From: J038 sp034437535
GTDB taxonomy: Bacteria; Chloroflexota; Anaerolineae; Aggregatilineales; Phototrophicaceae
Length of the DNA: 64,000 nt
Reading direction: 5' to 3'
Assembly (NCBI GenBank): GCA_034437535.1
Contig: DAOTTZ010000077.1
Span: forward strand, 1-64,000
This document shows positions 15,955 to 25,923 of the stretch, piece after piece; within the stretch, counting starts at the first letter, position 1, and every line of letters starts with the position of its first letter. A model generated the notes under the pieces. The model was not told where the DNA came from. It ran no database searches and saw nothing but the letters and a program-made list of their open reading frames with translations. Both the position numbers and the translations under genes were made by a program.

Positions 15955-17739
15955 TCAGGTTGGCGTGTAGACCAGCGTTTCTGGGTAGAAGCCGAACCAC
16001 CCAAACCAGAACGCCAGATGCCCCGGTAGACGGTCAAGCCGTTCGTCATTCGGGCCGATCAACGCGGACTCGGTCACGCGCCACAACGCCCCGTCTTGAT
16101 CGACCAGTTCGCGCCGTGCCTCGCCAGGGCGGAAGGTGTACGGCCCGCGTTCGTAGGCCCGCACCGTCGCGCCGCCCGGCTCGGTGAACTCGCGCACCGC
16201 AGACTCATATGCCACTACCACCAGGTCGGTGCCAGCCAGCGTATCGTTGACCACCACCGACGGGATCAGGTCTTCCAGCGGGTAGGCCTTCGGTGTGTCA
16301 TCCAGCAGGAGGGTGAACACGATCTCTTTGTTCTCGTTTTCGGTGGTGTCCTGTTGCCACACCGGGAACATCAAGAACGCTGGATCGTTGAAGTAATCGG
16401 CATAGGCCGCGCCGTTGGTGTAATTCCGCTGGAACCCGGTATTCAGGCTCAACACGCTGGTATCCGGGTGCTGTTCTACCCAGGAGGCCCAATCGGTGAC
16501 GACCACCGGCAGACGCTCCAACTGGATGTCGCTATCGACCAGCGGGCCGAAGGCCGGCGTGCCGGTGAGCGCGTTCCACACGGTGAGCGTGTTTCGGTCG
16601 TACATCAGCTTGTTGCTCCGCATCAGCAGGCCGGTAGAACTGAATTCCAACACGGTCGGCTCTGTGTCGCCGCCGTCAAGCGCGAGATCGACCGTCGCAT
16701 CGTAGAGCACGCCGCTCCCGCATAGCGTGCAGTAGGCCAGCATCACGGGCGTACCGGGCACACTTCCGTTCACGGTGCTATCGAGTACGTTGGTTGGGCC
16801 GTCATCGAATTCCGGGATCTGGTCGCGCACGTCGTCCCAGGTGCCGGTGGTATAGGTCAAGCTGGCCGGGTCAGGGAGCCAGGCCGCCGCATCCGAAGGG
16901 CAACCGGGTGATTGCCCGATTGCGTACAGCCAATCTTCCCCCTGGCGGGCCAACGCGGTAAAGCCGTTCGGCGCACGGAAATCACAGACCACCTCGCCGC
17001 TCGGCGCGTCGTACATCGGTACCGCGCCGATCACATCGTTGAACATCTCGTGCCAGTTCAAAATCCGCAAGGGATAGGCTCGCTCGTCACCGTCGATGCT
17101 CACGCCGAACACGTATTCGTCCGGCGCAGGGTAGCGGCAATCATCCCCCCGGCAGAACTGCGTGAGTTCCTGGCCCTGGGCCTGCGCTTCTTCCGGCGTG
17201 ACTTGCGGCGCGTTCACCAGCGACGGGATGCCGTCTACTGCCACGCCGCCCCACACGACTTCTACCAGATTCACATTGGCGTCGGCCTGCACATCATCGA
17301 AGAATAACTCGAAGTTCGGGTCGATCAACGTGCCGAACAGCAAGCCCTTGAAGTTATCATAGCCCGGTGGCAGGGCGATGTCTTCCTGCCCGGCCCATTC
17401 GAACCACAATTGCCAGTTCGTGCCGAAGTCTTCGCCGCTCATGTCGCTCAGCGCGTCGAAGATAATCGTATTGAGGTCGTCGAAGGTGGCGACACGGGTA
17501 AAAAATGCCAGGTCGAGCAACGGCGCGATGTAGAGCGGGTCGCCACTGTCGCGCACCTGCTCGAACACCGTCAGGTCGATGCTACCCGGACTACTCCCAC
17601 TCTGGATCAGGCTTTGTAGCATCGCAACCTGCACCGCCCCATAATCTTCACCGTCGGTCTCGTCTTGCGCCAAACCCGGCGTTAGAACCGCTACCAACGT
17701 GACCAGCGTCACAGCGAACACGGCTATCTTTCTAACCAT
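15955..17739 (-). CDS. Exported DUF3179 domain protein
   Basis: A 594-residue protein with a cleavable signal peptide (about 1-24, ending GLAQ). An N-terminal helical region (about 30-170) resembles HEAT-like segments. The DUF3179 core follows, with CDFRAPNGFTALAR, YCTLCGSGVLYDA and STGLLMRSNKLMYDRNT, where the CTLC pair could form a disulfide or bind metal. The function of DUF3179 is unknown. It is the only gene between the men operon and the membrane protein on this strand, with a 109-bp gap to menC. Confidence 0.85.
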   Translation of the reverse strand: MVRKIAVFAVTLVTLVAVLTPGLAQDETDGEDYGAVQVAMLQSLIQSGSSPGSIDLTVFEQVRDSGDPLYIAPLLDLAFFTRVATFDDLNTIIFDALSDMSGEDFGTNWQLWFEWAGQEDIALPPGYDNFKGLLFGTLIDPNFELFFDDVQADANVNLVEVVWGGVAVDGIPSLVNAPQVTPEEAQAQGQELTQFCRGDDCRYPAPDEYVFGVSIDGDERAYPLRILNWHEMFNDVIGAVPMYDAPSGEVVCDFRAPNGFTALARQGEDWLYAIGQSPGCPSDAAAWLPDPASLTYTTGTWDDVRDQIPEFDDGPTNVLDSTVNGSVPGTPVMLAYCTLCGSGVLYDATVDLALDGGDTEPTVLEFSSTGLLMRSNKLMYDRNTLTVWNALTGTPAFGPLVDSDIQLERLPVVVTDWASWVEQHPDTSVLSLNTGFQRNYTNGAAYADYFNDPAFLMFPVWQQDTTENENKEIVFTLLLDDTPKAYPLEDLIPSVVVNDTLAGTDLVVVAYESAVREFTEPGGATVRAYERGPYTFRPGEARRELVDQDGALWRVTESALIGPNDERLDRLPGHLAFWFGWFGFYPETLVYTPT

Positions 17740-17848
17740 CTCATTTCCATTCTGCTAGAGAAACACCACCTTGCAGAATGTCATACCAGGGGAATTCTTA
17801 CGTGAGAACTTCCAGATGGCGCAATGCACCCGGTGGGCCTGTGTTGCC

Positions 17849-18940
17849 TCATAGCATCACCTGCACGCCGATGCCGGGGCCATCTGGCAGGGGAAGTGTG
17901 CCATCCGGGTCCAGCGTAAACGGCGGCGTAACAATGTCTTGCTCAAAGTAACGATCTGACGCGCCGATGTCGCCGGGGTAGGTCATGCCGGGGAGCGCGG
18001 CCAGGGCCAATGCAGAGGCCCGCCCGACGCCGGTTTCCAGCATCCCGCCCACCCATAACCCGGCCTCTTGCTCGATGCTGTGCCGGTAAATCCGCAGGGC
18101 TTCGGTCAAACCGCCCACGCGCCCCGGCTTGAGGTTCAACACGAAGCGCGGGTGCAGATGCAACGCCAGACGCCAATCGTGCAGGCTGGTCACGCTTTCA
18201 TCCAGGCAGACCGGTGTTTGCAGGCGTTGCGCCAGTTGTGCGTGTTCGTACAGGTCGTTATAGGCCAGCGGTTGCTCGATCATGAGCAGGTCGTAGGCAT
18301 CCAGCCGCGCCAGATGATCGGCATCGGCCAGTGTGTAAGCACTGTTGGCATCCGCCATCAACGGCAGGTCGGGGAAGTGACCGCGCACAGCGGCGATCAC
18401 GTCGAGATCTTGCCCCGGCTTGATCTTCAGCTTGACGCGGGCGTACCCCTGGTCGATGCGTTGCTGGATAACCTGTAAGGTCGCGTCGAGTGTGGCTTGC
18501 AGGCCCACCGCCGCGCCGACCTCAACCGCCGGGCGCGGGGCATGGCCGGCGGGCAGTTGACGGGCCAATAACGTAGCGATGCTCACATGCTCCGTCTGGC
18601 CGAAGGCATCCCAGATGGCGGCCTCTAACCCGGCTTTAGCGAAGGGATGACCGCGCACGCCTGCCAGCCGCCCCGGTACTTCATCCGGCGCATGGAGCGT
18701 GGCACCGGTAATCAGCGGGATCAAAAAATCACGCAGGATATGCTCCCCGGTGACCAGAGTCTCCGGCATATAACCGGGGTCGGCTTGCATAGAGGCTTCG
18801 CCCCAGCCGATCACGCCGTTGGTTGTCTCCACCCGCACCAGGAGCGCGGCCTTATGCGTCATCACCCCGGCCCGGGTACGGAAGACCGACCGCAACGGCA
18901 ACGCCACCCGCTGAACAGCCACCGATTGAATCGTTATCAT
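17849..18940 (-). CDS. menC: o-Succinylbenzoate synthase
   Basis: A 363-residue enolase-superfamily enzyme that dehydrates SHCHC to o-succinylbenzoate in menaquinone synthesis. The active-site Lys pair is in RVKLKIKPG; metal ligands are Asp in MADANSAY, Glu in MIEQPL and Asp in CLDESV; the second catalytic Lys is in LNLKPGRVGG. The start at 18940 is chosen because the ATG overlaps the menH stop by four bases (ATGA); a longer frame to 19138 only reads through menH. It is the last gene of the operon. A related dipeptide epimerase is unlikely given the context. Confidence 0.92.
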   Translation of the reverse strand: MITIQSVAVQRVALPLRSVFRTRAGVMTHKAALLVRVETTNGVIGWGEASMQADPGYMPETLVTGEHILRDFLIPLITGATLHAPDEVPGRLAGVRGHPFAKAGLEAAIWDAFGQTEHVSIATLLARQLPAGHAPRPAVEVGAAVGLQATLDATLQVIQQRIDQGYARVKLKIKPGQDLDVIAAVRGHFPDLPLMADANSAYTLADADHLARLDAYDLLMIEQPLAYNDLYEHAQLAQRLQTPVCLDESVTSLHDWRLALHLHPRFVLNLKPGRVGGLTEALRIYRHSIEQEAGLWVGGMLETGVGRASALALAALPGMTYPGDIGASDRYFEQDIVTPPFTLDPDGTLPLPDGPGIGVQVML

Positions 18941-19755
18941 GACGATAACGCCTCCCGCATCACGCGCAGGCAGGCCGCTGGATTTTCCAGGTGGGGGGTG
19001 TGCCCGGCATCCGGGATGACGTGCAGGCGGGCCTGGGGCAGGTCGCCTTGCATCGCCGTGTTGATCGCCCGGAACTTTTCGTCGGCTTCCCCTACGATCA
19101 GGCTCACCGGGCACTCCAGGCCGGGTAAGGCCCGCCACAAGGACGGCTGGACGCCGGTGCCCATCCCGCGTAGACTATTCGCCAACCCGGACGGACGCTG
19201 GCGCAATCGCTCGGCGCGGAGGGCGGCGCGGGCCTCGGCAGAAAGCGTGGTCTGCTGGCTGTTCCACAGGGGCAAGCCCTGCCAGAAATCTACAAACGCC
19301 GGGATCCCGTCACGCTCGATGCGGTCGGCCAGCGCGTCATCACGGGCGCGGCGTTCCACCCGGTCGGGCGCGTTCCGCAGGCCCGGCGAAGCACTTTCCA
19401 GCATCAGCGTGTGGAGCCGCTCGGCGTGATAAACTGCCATGTACAGGGCCAGACGACCGCCCATCGAATACCCAAGCAGATGCACCCGTTCCAGACTCAA
19501 TGCATCCAGCAAGGCGATTAGATCAGCGGCGGCCTGGGGCATCGCGTACCGGCTGGCATCCGCCGGGGCGTCGGTGGTGCCATGTCCGATCAAATCCGGC
19601 GCGATGACGGTGTAATCCGGGGCCAGGTCATCCCATAGAAGATGCCAGGTATCGCCCGTCCCGGTGAAGCCGTGCAGAAGCAAGAGCGGCGGGCCATCCC
19701 CGGCGCGGCGGACGGTGTAGTGCAGGCCGTTGAGCATCAATGTCGTCTTTATCAT
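18937..19755 (-). CDS. menH: SHCHC synthase (alpha/beta hydrolase)
   Basis: A 272-residue alpha/beta hydrolase fold protein placed at the MenH step, which eliminates pyruvate from SEPHCHC. The nucleophile Ser is in the elbow GYSMGGRLALY, an acid Asp lies in LIVGEADEKF, and His is in DAGHTPHLE near the C-terminus. HGFTGTGDTW forms the oxyanion region. It overlaps menE upstream and menC downstream by four bases each, so all three are translationally coupled. The family is broad, and context makes the MenH call. Confidence 0.88.
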   Translation of the reverse strand: MIKTTLMLNGLHYTVRRAGDGPPLLLLHGFTGTGDTWHLLWDDLAPDYTVIAPDLIGHGTTDAPADASRYAMPQAAADLIALLDALSLERVHLLGYSMGGRLALYMAVYHAERLHTLMLESASPGLRNAPDRVERRARDDALADRIERDGIPAFVDFWQGLPLWNSQQTTLSAEARAALRAERLRQRPSGLANSLRGMGTGVQPSLWRALPGLECPVSLIVGEADEKFRAINTAMQGDLPQARLHVIPDAGHTPHLENPAACLRVMREALSS

Positions 19756-21194
19756 GGTGTACCCTTGAATAATGCGATCACCGCGTCACGCTGGATCTTG
19801 CCAGAGGCGGTCTGCGGTAGCGCATCTACGAACACCACCCGGCGCGGGAGCTTATACCCGGCCAGCCGTTCCCGGCTGTAGGTTATCAACGTTTCGGCAT
19901 CCAACCGGGCGGCGGGCTGAAGTGTGACGGCGGCGGCCACCTGTTGTCCCCATTCCGGGTGGGGCAGGCCGACCACCGCGACCGCTTTCACCGCCGGATG
20001 TGCTTTCAGCACCGTTTCGACTTCCGCCGGGTAGACATTTTCCCCGCCACTGACGATCAAATCACTGCGGCGTTGCACCAGGAACAGATCGCCGTCTGCA
20101 TCCAGATACCCGATGTCCCCGGTGTGCAACCAGGGGCCGTCAGCCCGCTGGCGCAAGGTTGCGGCGGTTGCGTTGGGGGCGTTGTAATAACCACGCATCA
20201 CGGTCGGCCCCTGCACGATGACTTCGCCGTATTCCCCGGCGGGGCAAGCGTCACCGCCCTCGTCGATCACTTGCACCTGTGTGAACATCAACGGCTTGCC
20301 GACGGTGCCCGGTTTGCGCCGGGCCAGGGCGGGTGTAGCCGTCGCTACCTGGGACGCGGCTTCGCTCAGGCCGTAGGTCGTCGCCACTGGTAGATCATAG
20401 GCGGCGCATCGCTCCAGCAGATCTGCCGGGGCCGCCGCCCCCCCCAGTAAGATACAGCGTAGATCCGGCCAGCGGTCGGGCGTGCCGTGTTCCAGCAGGC
20501 GATAGAGCATAGTCGGCACCAATGAGACCAGCGTGATGCCGTCGTTGCATAATGCGGCGTTCACCCGGTGCAGGTCAAACCCGGCGTGCAGATCAACCGT
20601 AATCCCGTACAGGCAAGCCCGCAGTAGGATGCTCAGGCCGCCGACGTGATAGAGCGGCAGGCTACACAACCAGCGGTCAGATGGCAGGACGCCCAGGCGA
20701 TAAGCGGCGGCGGTCGCGCTGTGATACAGGTTGCCAGCGGTTAACATCGCGCCTTTGGGCTGGCCCGATGTGCCGGAGGTATGCACGATGACCAGCGGCG
20801 CATCGAGATCGACACGGGCCGGTGTGAATGACTCGGCTGGTAGTTGCCCCGCACTCAGGACGCGCCCACCGTCGAAATCCGCCGCTGAGTCGTCATCGGC
20901 TAAGATCCAGGTGCAATCCGCATTGTGAAGCTGACCGCGTATTTCATCGGGCGTCAACCGGGTGTTGACCGGCACCAGCACCGCCCCACAGCGCAAGGCG
21001 GCGAAGATCATCATCGGGTCAAGCTGAATCGCCCCGATGTTATCCCCCTGCCGGACGCCCGCCGCAGACCAGCGGGCCGCCATCACCTGGGCGGCGGCGT
21101 CTAGCTCCTGAAAGGTCGCTTCGCTTCGGTCATCAGCGACGAGTGCCAGCTTATGCGGGGTGGCCCGGCTCCGGGCCATCAACCAATCTTCCAT
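19752..21194 (-). CDS. menE: o-Succinylbenzoate-CoA ligase
   Basis: A 480-residue acyl-adenylate-forming enzyme that makes o-succinylbenzoyl-CoA. The P-loop-like motif is VHTSGTSGQPKGAM, the adenylate motif is TTYGLSEA, then TGDIGYLDADG and the C-terminal Lys in TASGKIQRD. The start at 21194 has AGGAA six bases upstream; an ATG at 21221 is less suitable. It works between MenC and MenB, both in this operon. Confidence 0.92.
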   Translation of the reverse strand: MEDWLMARSRATPHKLALVADDRSEATFQELDAAAQVMAARWSAAGVRQGDNIGAIQLDPMMIFAALRCGAVLVPVNTRLTPDEIRGQLHNADCTWILADDDSAADFDGGRVLSAGQLPAESFTPARVDLDAPLVIVHTSGTSGQPKGAMLTAGNLYHSATAAAYRLGVLPSDRWLCSLPLYHVGGLSILLRACLYGITVDLHAGFDLHRVNAALCNDGITLVSLVPTMLYRLLEHGTPDRWPDLRCILLGGAAAPADLLERCAAYDLPVATTYGLSEAASQVATATPALARRKPGTVGKPLMFTQVQVIDEGGDACPAGEYGEVIVQGPTVMRGYYNAPNATAATLRQRADGPWLHTGDIGYLDADGDLFLVQRRSDLIVSGGENVYPAEVETVLKAHPAVKAVAVVGLPHPEWGQQVAAAVTLQPAARLDAETLITYSRERLAGYKLPRRVVFVDALPQTASGKIQRDAVIALFKGTP

Positions 21195-21265
21195 ACAGAT
21201 TCCTGTCATCAATGGTGACAATCAGGGACGGCTGGCCCGCCGCCCCCGGTTTGATTGCGATGCGA

Positions 21266-22153
21266 TTAAGGCCGGCGCGGGAACTTCTTGAAGTCCGGGT
21301 CCCGCTTTTCTAAGAAGGCGCGTTTGCCTTCGCTCCCTTCTTCCGTCATGTAGAACAACATCGTCGCGTCCCCGGCCAGCACCTGCACCCCGGTCTGGCC
21401 GTCGAGTTCGGCATTCAGCCCGGCTTTGATGAAGCGCAGGGCAATCGGCGACTTGGTGAGGATCTCCCGCGACCATTCCAGGACTTCGGCTTCCAGGTCG
21501 GCCAGCGGGACGACCGTGTTCACCATGCCCATGTCTTCGGCTTCGGCGGCGGTGTATTGGCGGCACAAGAACCAGATCTCACGCGCTTTCTTCTGCCCGA
21601 TGTGTGCGGCCAAAAACGACGAGCCAAAGCCCGCGTCAAAGCTCCCGACGATTGGCCCGGTTTGCCCGTAGATGGCGTTATCACTGCTGATGGTCAGGTC
21701 ACAGCATACATGGAGCACATGCCCGCCGCCGATGGCAAACCCCGGCACCACCGCGATCACCGGCTTGGGCATATTGCGGATGTACCGTTGCAATTGCAAG
21801 ACGTTGAGCCGGGCCACGCCGTCATCACCGACATACCCTGCTTCACCCCGCACCGATTGATCGCCCCCGGCGCAGAACGACCACACGCCGTCTTTCGTGC
21901 TGGGGCCGTTCGCCGTGATCCACACCACGCCGATTTCGCTATCGTGCCAGGCTTCCAGCACCGCTTCGGTCATCTCGTCGATGGTCTGCGGGCGGAAGGC
22001 GTTCCGCACGTCTGGCCGGTTGAAGGCGATCCGGGCGATGCCCTCTGCCTTGTGATAAGTGATGTCGTGATACGGCTTGATCTCTTGCCAATCGGCCAAT
22101 TTCATCAGGTCATCGGTGCGGATCTGCGCTTGTTGTTCTTTAGTGGTTACCAT
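21266..22153 (-). CDS. menB: 1,4-Dihydroxy-2-naphthoyl-CoA synthase
   Basis: A 295-residue crotonase-fold enzyme that closes the second ring of the naphthoquinone. The oxyanion-hole stretch FCAGGDQSVRG and the helix GFAIGGGHVLHVCCDLT are typical, and the MenB-specific YGQTGPIVGSFDAGFG follows. The length is that of the type with a short N-terminal extension. It sits 71 bases before menE and 75 bases after menD. AGGAGAG upstream supports the start. Confidence 0.95.
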   Translation of the reverse strand: MVTTKEQQAQIRTDDLMKLADWQEIKPYHDITYHKAEGIARIAFNRPDVRNAFRPQTIDEMTEAVLEAWHDSEIGVVWITANGPSTKDGVWSFCAGGDQSVRGEAGYVGDDGVARLNVLQLQRYIRNMPKPVIAVVPGFAIGGGHVLHVCCDLTISSDNAIYGQTGPIVGSFDAGFGSSFLAAHIGQKKAREIWFLCRQYTAAEAEDMGMVNTVVPLADLEAEVLEWSREILTKSPIALRFIKAGLNAELDGQTGVQVLAGDATMLFYMTEEGSEGKRAFLEKRDPDFKKFPRRP

Positions 22154-22228
22154 ACCAATCTCTCCTTAGTTCCAATTCTATAAAGCACACCCCACAGCAG
22201 GAGTCCGGCTCCTGCCGTCTGGTCTGCC

Positions 22229-23962
22229 CTATAACGCGGCTTGCACCGCCTGCATGATGGCCCGCCGCCGTTCCAGGTCGTGGCGGGCCTGCGTGCGGAT
22301 TTCGATAATGGTCGAGTCGGTCGAGCCGACCGCTGTTGTAAAGGCCGACCGGAAGCGGGCGCGGGCGTCCGGCGCGTGGCCGTCAATCGGTACAAAATCC
22401 AGCCCGTAAAGCCGGGCCGCGTGAGAAAAATCCAGCCCATGCGGGGTGACGAACAAATCGGTAAAGGCCGGGTCATACTCCCGGATGGGCAGGCGGTGGA
22501 AGATGCCGCCGCCGTCATTGTTGAGCAAGACGATGGTCACCGGCACGCCACACCGATGCACCGCCAGCAAGCCGTTCATATCATGGTAGAACGTCACATC
22601 GCCCACCAGCGCAACCAGCGGATGATCCGGGCGGGCTTTGCCCAGACCCAACGCGGTGCTGAGGTTGCCATCAATGCCGGATGCACCCCGGTTGGCGAAG
22701 GCATGAATCCGTTTGGTCGTCGGCTGGCCGAATTGATCCAGCAGGCGCACCGGCAAACTATTGCCCACGAACAATGTGCTTTCCGCCGGGATGTCGGCCA
22801 TCAGGTCATGCACCACACCCCCGTCGAAGTAATCGCCCTCAGCAATCGCGTCTGCGATCACGCGCCAGGCGGTCGCCTCTTGCGCGGTGTAATGGGCCAT
22901 CAACCGGGAGCCTGCCGCCTGTAGTCCGTCCGGTTCTAGGATGTCTAAATGTTGGGTGTCGATGACTTGCGTCACCAGATGACTATCATCCGCCCACCGG
23001 CCAGCAGTAGAAAAATGCAGGTAATGTCGCGGCTGGCTCGACGCGATGAATTGATTCATCGCCTTGGATAACGGCAGATCGCCAAAGCGGACGATCAGAT
23101 CAGGCCGGGGCGAGTCGCCCTCTGCGAGAAAGGTATCGTACCCGCCGATGACAGGCTGACCGCCGAAGCGCAACCCGGAGAACGCATCCGCAAACAACGG
23201 ATAACCGTATGAACTGGCGAATCGCTCAATCTGGCTGAAGGTGCGGAGCGCGTTCACCCCGGCGATTACGATTCCGGCGGGATGATCGCGCAGAAGGGCG
23301 TCGATACGCTTCATGTCGTCATCTGGCATTGGCCGGGGGCGCGTATGTACCACCGTGAACGGGCGTGCGTCATCACGCGGGCGGGCTGATGCCGGGATTT
23401 CGAGCGTATCACCATCGACCGGGGTCGGCTCCAGCGGCTTACGGAACGGCAAGTTGATATGCACCACACCCTTACGCGGGCCGGTGGCAGTGGCATAAGC
23501 GCGGTTGGCCGTCGTCCGCAGGTGACGCAGGCTCAACGCGGACGGCGCGGCTTCCGGCAGGGCGGCATCCACAAACCACAGCGCGTAATCACCAAACAGC
23601 TTGATCTGGTCAATGGTCTGGTTCGCGCCGCTGTGCCGCAACTCTGGCGGTCGGTCGGCTGTCAGCACGATCAACGGCACGCGGGATTGATGCGCTTCGA
23701 TGACCGCCGGGAAGAAGTTCGCGCCAGCCGTGCCGGAGGTGCAACATAAGACCACTGGTTGATCGCCGCCTTGCGCCAACCCTAGCGCGTAGAACCCGGC
23801 ACTGCGCTCGTCCAGATGCGAGTGAACCGTGATCTGCGGGTGGGCGGCCAGGGCCAGAACCAGCGGCGTATGGCGTGATCCCGGCGCGATGACCGCATGA
23901 CGCAAGCCACTGCGGGCCAGTTCGTCGATGAAAATTTGAGCATAGTGTGTGTTGCGGTTCAT
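22229..23962 (-). CDS. menD: SEPHCHC synthase (ThDP-dependent)
   Basis: A 577-residue thiamine-diphosphate enzyme joining isochorismate with 2-oxoglutarate. The N-terminal Pyr domain has the catalytic Glu region SHLDERSAGFYALGLAQ, and the C-terminal PP domain has the ThDP motif LVGDVTFYHDMNGLL with VLLNNDGGGIF. The start at 23962 fits homologues; the longer frame to 24022 would overlap menF. It needs thiamine diphosphate, which is notable given the thiaminase homologue in the same window. Confidence 0.94.
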   Translation of the reverse strand: MNRNTHYAQIFIDELARSGLRHAVIAPGSRHTPLVLALAAHPQITVHSHLDERSAGFYALGLAQGGDQPVVLCCTSGTAGANFFPAVIEAHQSRVPLIVLTADRPPELRHSGANQTIDQIKLFGDYALWFVDAALPEAAPSALSLRHLRTTANRAYATATGPRKGVVHINLPFRKPLEPTPVDGDTLEIPASARPRDDARPFTVVHTRPRPMPDDDMKRIDALLRDHPAGIVIAGVNALRTFSQIERFASSYGYPLFADAFSGLRFGGQPVIGGYDTFLAEGDSPRPDLIVRFGDLPLSKAMNQFIASSQPRHYLHFSTAGRWADDSHLVTQVIDTQHLDILEPDGLQAAGSRLMAHYTAQEATAWRVIADAIAEGDYFDGGVVHDLMADIPAESTLFVGNSLPVRLLDQFGQPTTKRIHAFANRGASGIDGNLSTALGLGKARPDHPLVALVGDVTFYHDMNGLLAVHRCGVPVTIVLLNNDGGGIFHRLPIREYDPAFTDLFVTPHGLDFSHAARLYGLDFVPIDGHAPDARARFRSAFTTAVGSTDSTIIEIRTQARHDLERRRAIMQAVQAAL

Positions 23963-23996
23963 GGCTGGATCGTTTCCCTGTGGGTGCCTTGCCGGT

Positions 23997-25298
23997 CTAA
24001 GTCTGGCGCGTGTCGATGCCAAGTGCGTTCAGCATCGGGCGGAACTTTAAGCCGGTCTCGTCCCACTCTTTGCGCGGGTCGCTGGCCGCCACGATCCCGG
24101 CCCCGGCGTACATCCACACGCGCCGGTCTTCGGCCACTGCGGAGCGAATCGCCACGCCGAACTGCCCGTCCATATCGCCGTCAATCCAGCCGATAGGGGC
24201 GGCATACCATCCACGCGGCACCGGTTCATAATCGCTAATCAAGCTCAGGGCCACCTCACGCGGATCACCACCCAGGGCCGGCGTCGGGTGCAGGGCTTCC
24301 ACCAGCGGCAGAACGCCGTCATTGGTCTTCAACCGCCCGTTGATGGCGGTGTGAATGTGCTGAATGTTGCTCAGGCGCATGATTTCGGTCTCACCGATGG
24401 TCAGGTCGGTCGTCAGCGGGGTGAGCCGGTCGCGGATCTTGTCGATGACCAGTTGATGCTCGTAACGGTCTTTCTCACTGTGTAGTAATGCATCTGCGAA
24501 GGTATCGTCTTCCGCCGGGGTCGCGCCACGTTGGATGCTCCCCGCCAGGGCCATCGTCTCGACCTGATCGCCCGCTACACTCACCAGGATCTCCGGCGTT
24601 GCGCCATAAAAGGCATGGTAGGGCCGCGCTTCGAACAAAAAGCGGTAGGTCTCCGGGTAGGCCCCGGCCAGATATTGTAACGGGGCCAGCACATCTACCC
24701 GCCGGGCGAATTGTGCTTCCGCCACCCGTGATAGCACGACCTTGTTCAGGTCGCCGTTCTTCATGCGCTCGGTCGCGTCATGGATTGTTGACTCCCAGGT
24801 GGTGTAAGGCATCGGGTAGCGGAGGTCGCGCAGTTCCAGCGGATTTTCGCCGTAAGGCACGTTGGCGTTGATCGTCAGCCACATCTCCCCGTTGATGCTC
24901 AACAATTGGTAATGCGGCAGGACGAAATGGGCCGGGGTGAAATCCGCCCAGGTATTATCCGGCACAAAATCCGGGTGGAAGGCGAAGCCACCGAACAGAC
25001 GCGGCGCGGCCAGCGGCTCCGCCGGGTTAAAGTTGATGGCCCCGGCGAATAACTCGGCGGCGTGATGCCGGATGGTCTCAAAACGGTTATCGCGCCAGCC
25101 GATTAACGCAATCGCCTTGCCCGCCCCGGCGAAGGCCACCGCATCCCGGCTGTTTTCCCAGTAGAAGCGGGCTTGCCCGGTCGATTGCGCCAGGAAGTCA
25201 ATCAGCGTGACATCCGGGCAGGGCAGGCTATCGCTCACCAGCCGCCCGTAATGATAGGCGATGGATTCAAAGTTGGTGGTTTCGGCCCGGCTGGTCAT
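23997..25298 (-). CDS. menF: Menaquinone-specific isochorismate synthase
   Basis: A 433-residue chorismate-utilising enzyme, the entry step of the pathway. The conserved C-terminal core carries MALAGSIQRGATP, LLHSEKDRYEHQLV and HPTPALGGDPREVAL, then WYAAPIGWID and GAGIVAASDPRKEWDET. Related EntC or MbtI-type synthases share these, but placement directly before menD makes MenF the call. The ATG overlaps the tetR stop by four bases. Confidence 0.93.
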   Translation of the reverse strand: MTSRAETTNFESIAYHYGRLVSDSLPCPDVTLIDFLAQSTGQARFYWENSRDAVAFAGAGKAIALIGWRDNRFETIRHHAAELFAGAINFNPAEPLAAPRLFGGFAFHPDFVPDNTWADFTPAHFVLPHYQLLSINGEMWLTINANVPYGENPLELRDLRYPMPYTTWESTIHDATERMKNGDLNKVVLSRVAEAQFARRVDVLAPLQYLAGAYPETYRFLFEARPYHAFYGATPEILVSVAGDQVETMALAGSIQRGATPAEDDTFADALLHSEKDRYEHQLVIDKIRDRLTPLTTDLTIGETEIMRLSNIQHIHTAINGRLKTNDGVLPLVEALHPTPALGGDPREVALSLISDYEPVPRGWYAAPIGWIDGDMDGQFGVAIRSAVAEDRRVWMYAGAGIVAASDPRKEWDETGLKFRPMLNALGIDTRQT

Positions 25299-25906
25299 GG
25301 GGTGGCCTCCGGTTGCTCATAGCCCACACTCCGCAACAGAATCGGCAGAAGGGCGTTCAGGATGCGGTCGCGGTCTGGCTCCCCGGTATAAACCCACTGG
25401 ATCACGACGTTATAAATCGCGCCCATCCAGGCATGAGAGACGACTTCGACATCGACCGGGCCAATGTCCCCCACATCGACCGCCTCTTGTATGTACACGC
25501 GGATCATCTCCGCGAAGCGGTCGGTGATCTCCATCCGCTTTTGCTCGAAGACAGTGCCTAATCCTACCGCCTGCACCAGCAACAGCTTGGCCGGGCGACG
25601 ATAGCGGGCGAAGGTGCTCAACACACTTTCGAGCGCGGCTTTCACCCGTTGGATGCCCTGGTCTTCCTGCTCGATGGCTTCGGTCGCCCGCCGCTCGATC
25701 AAATCGGCGAATTGATCCACCAATGCCAGGAAGAGCTTCTCTTTGTTCGGGAAGTGAAAGTAAATCGACCCCTTAGAGGTCTTACTTTCATCGACGATCT
25801 CATCCAGCCGGGTATCGTGGTATCCCTTGTTGCTGAAGATGTTCAGCGCGGAGTCTAAGATGCGTTCGCGCACACTCTTTTTGTCATTTGTCGGGTCTTC
25901 TGTCAT
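25295..25906 (-). CDS. TetR family regulator of the men operon
   Basis: A 203-residue TetR regulator. Its helix-turn-helix spans about residues 14-60 (RILDSALNIFSNKGYHDTRL, then KTSKGSIYFHFPNKEKLF), followed by a helical effector domain. It is the first gene of the menaquinone operon and overlaps menF by four bases, so regulator and enzymes share one transcript. An operator in its own promoter suggests feedback control of menaquinone synthesis. The effector is unknown; an acyl-CoA or a pathway intermediate would be logical guesses. Confidence 0.88.
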   Translation of the reverse strand: MTEDPTNDKKSVRERILDSALNIFSNKGYHDTRLDEIVDESKTSKGSIYFHFPNKEKLFLALVDQFADLIERRATEAIEQEDQGIQRVKAALESVLSTFARYRRPAKLLLVQAVGLGTVFEQKRMEITDRFAEMIRVYIQEAVDVGDIGPVDVEVVSHAWMGAIYNVVIQWVYTGEPDRDRILNALLPILLRSVGYEQPEATP

Positions 25907-25923
25907 CCGGTTGCCTTTTCTAG

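Noticed and set aside
18647..19429. A 260-codon plus-strand frame across menC and menH
   Set aside because: It crosses the boundary of two well-defined genes on the other strand and is rich in Arg/Pro/Ser as shadow frames are.
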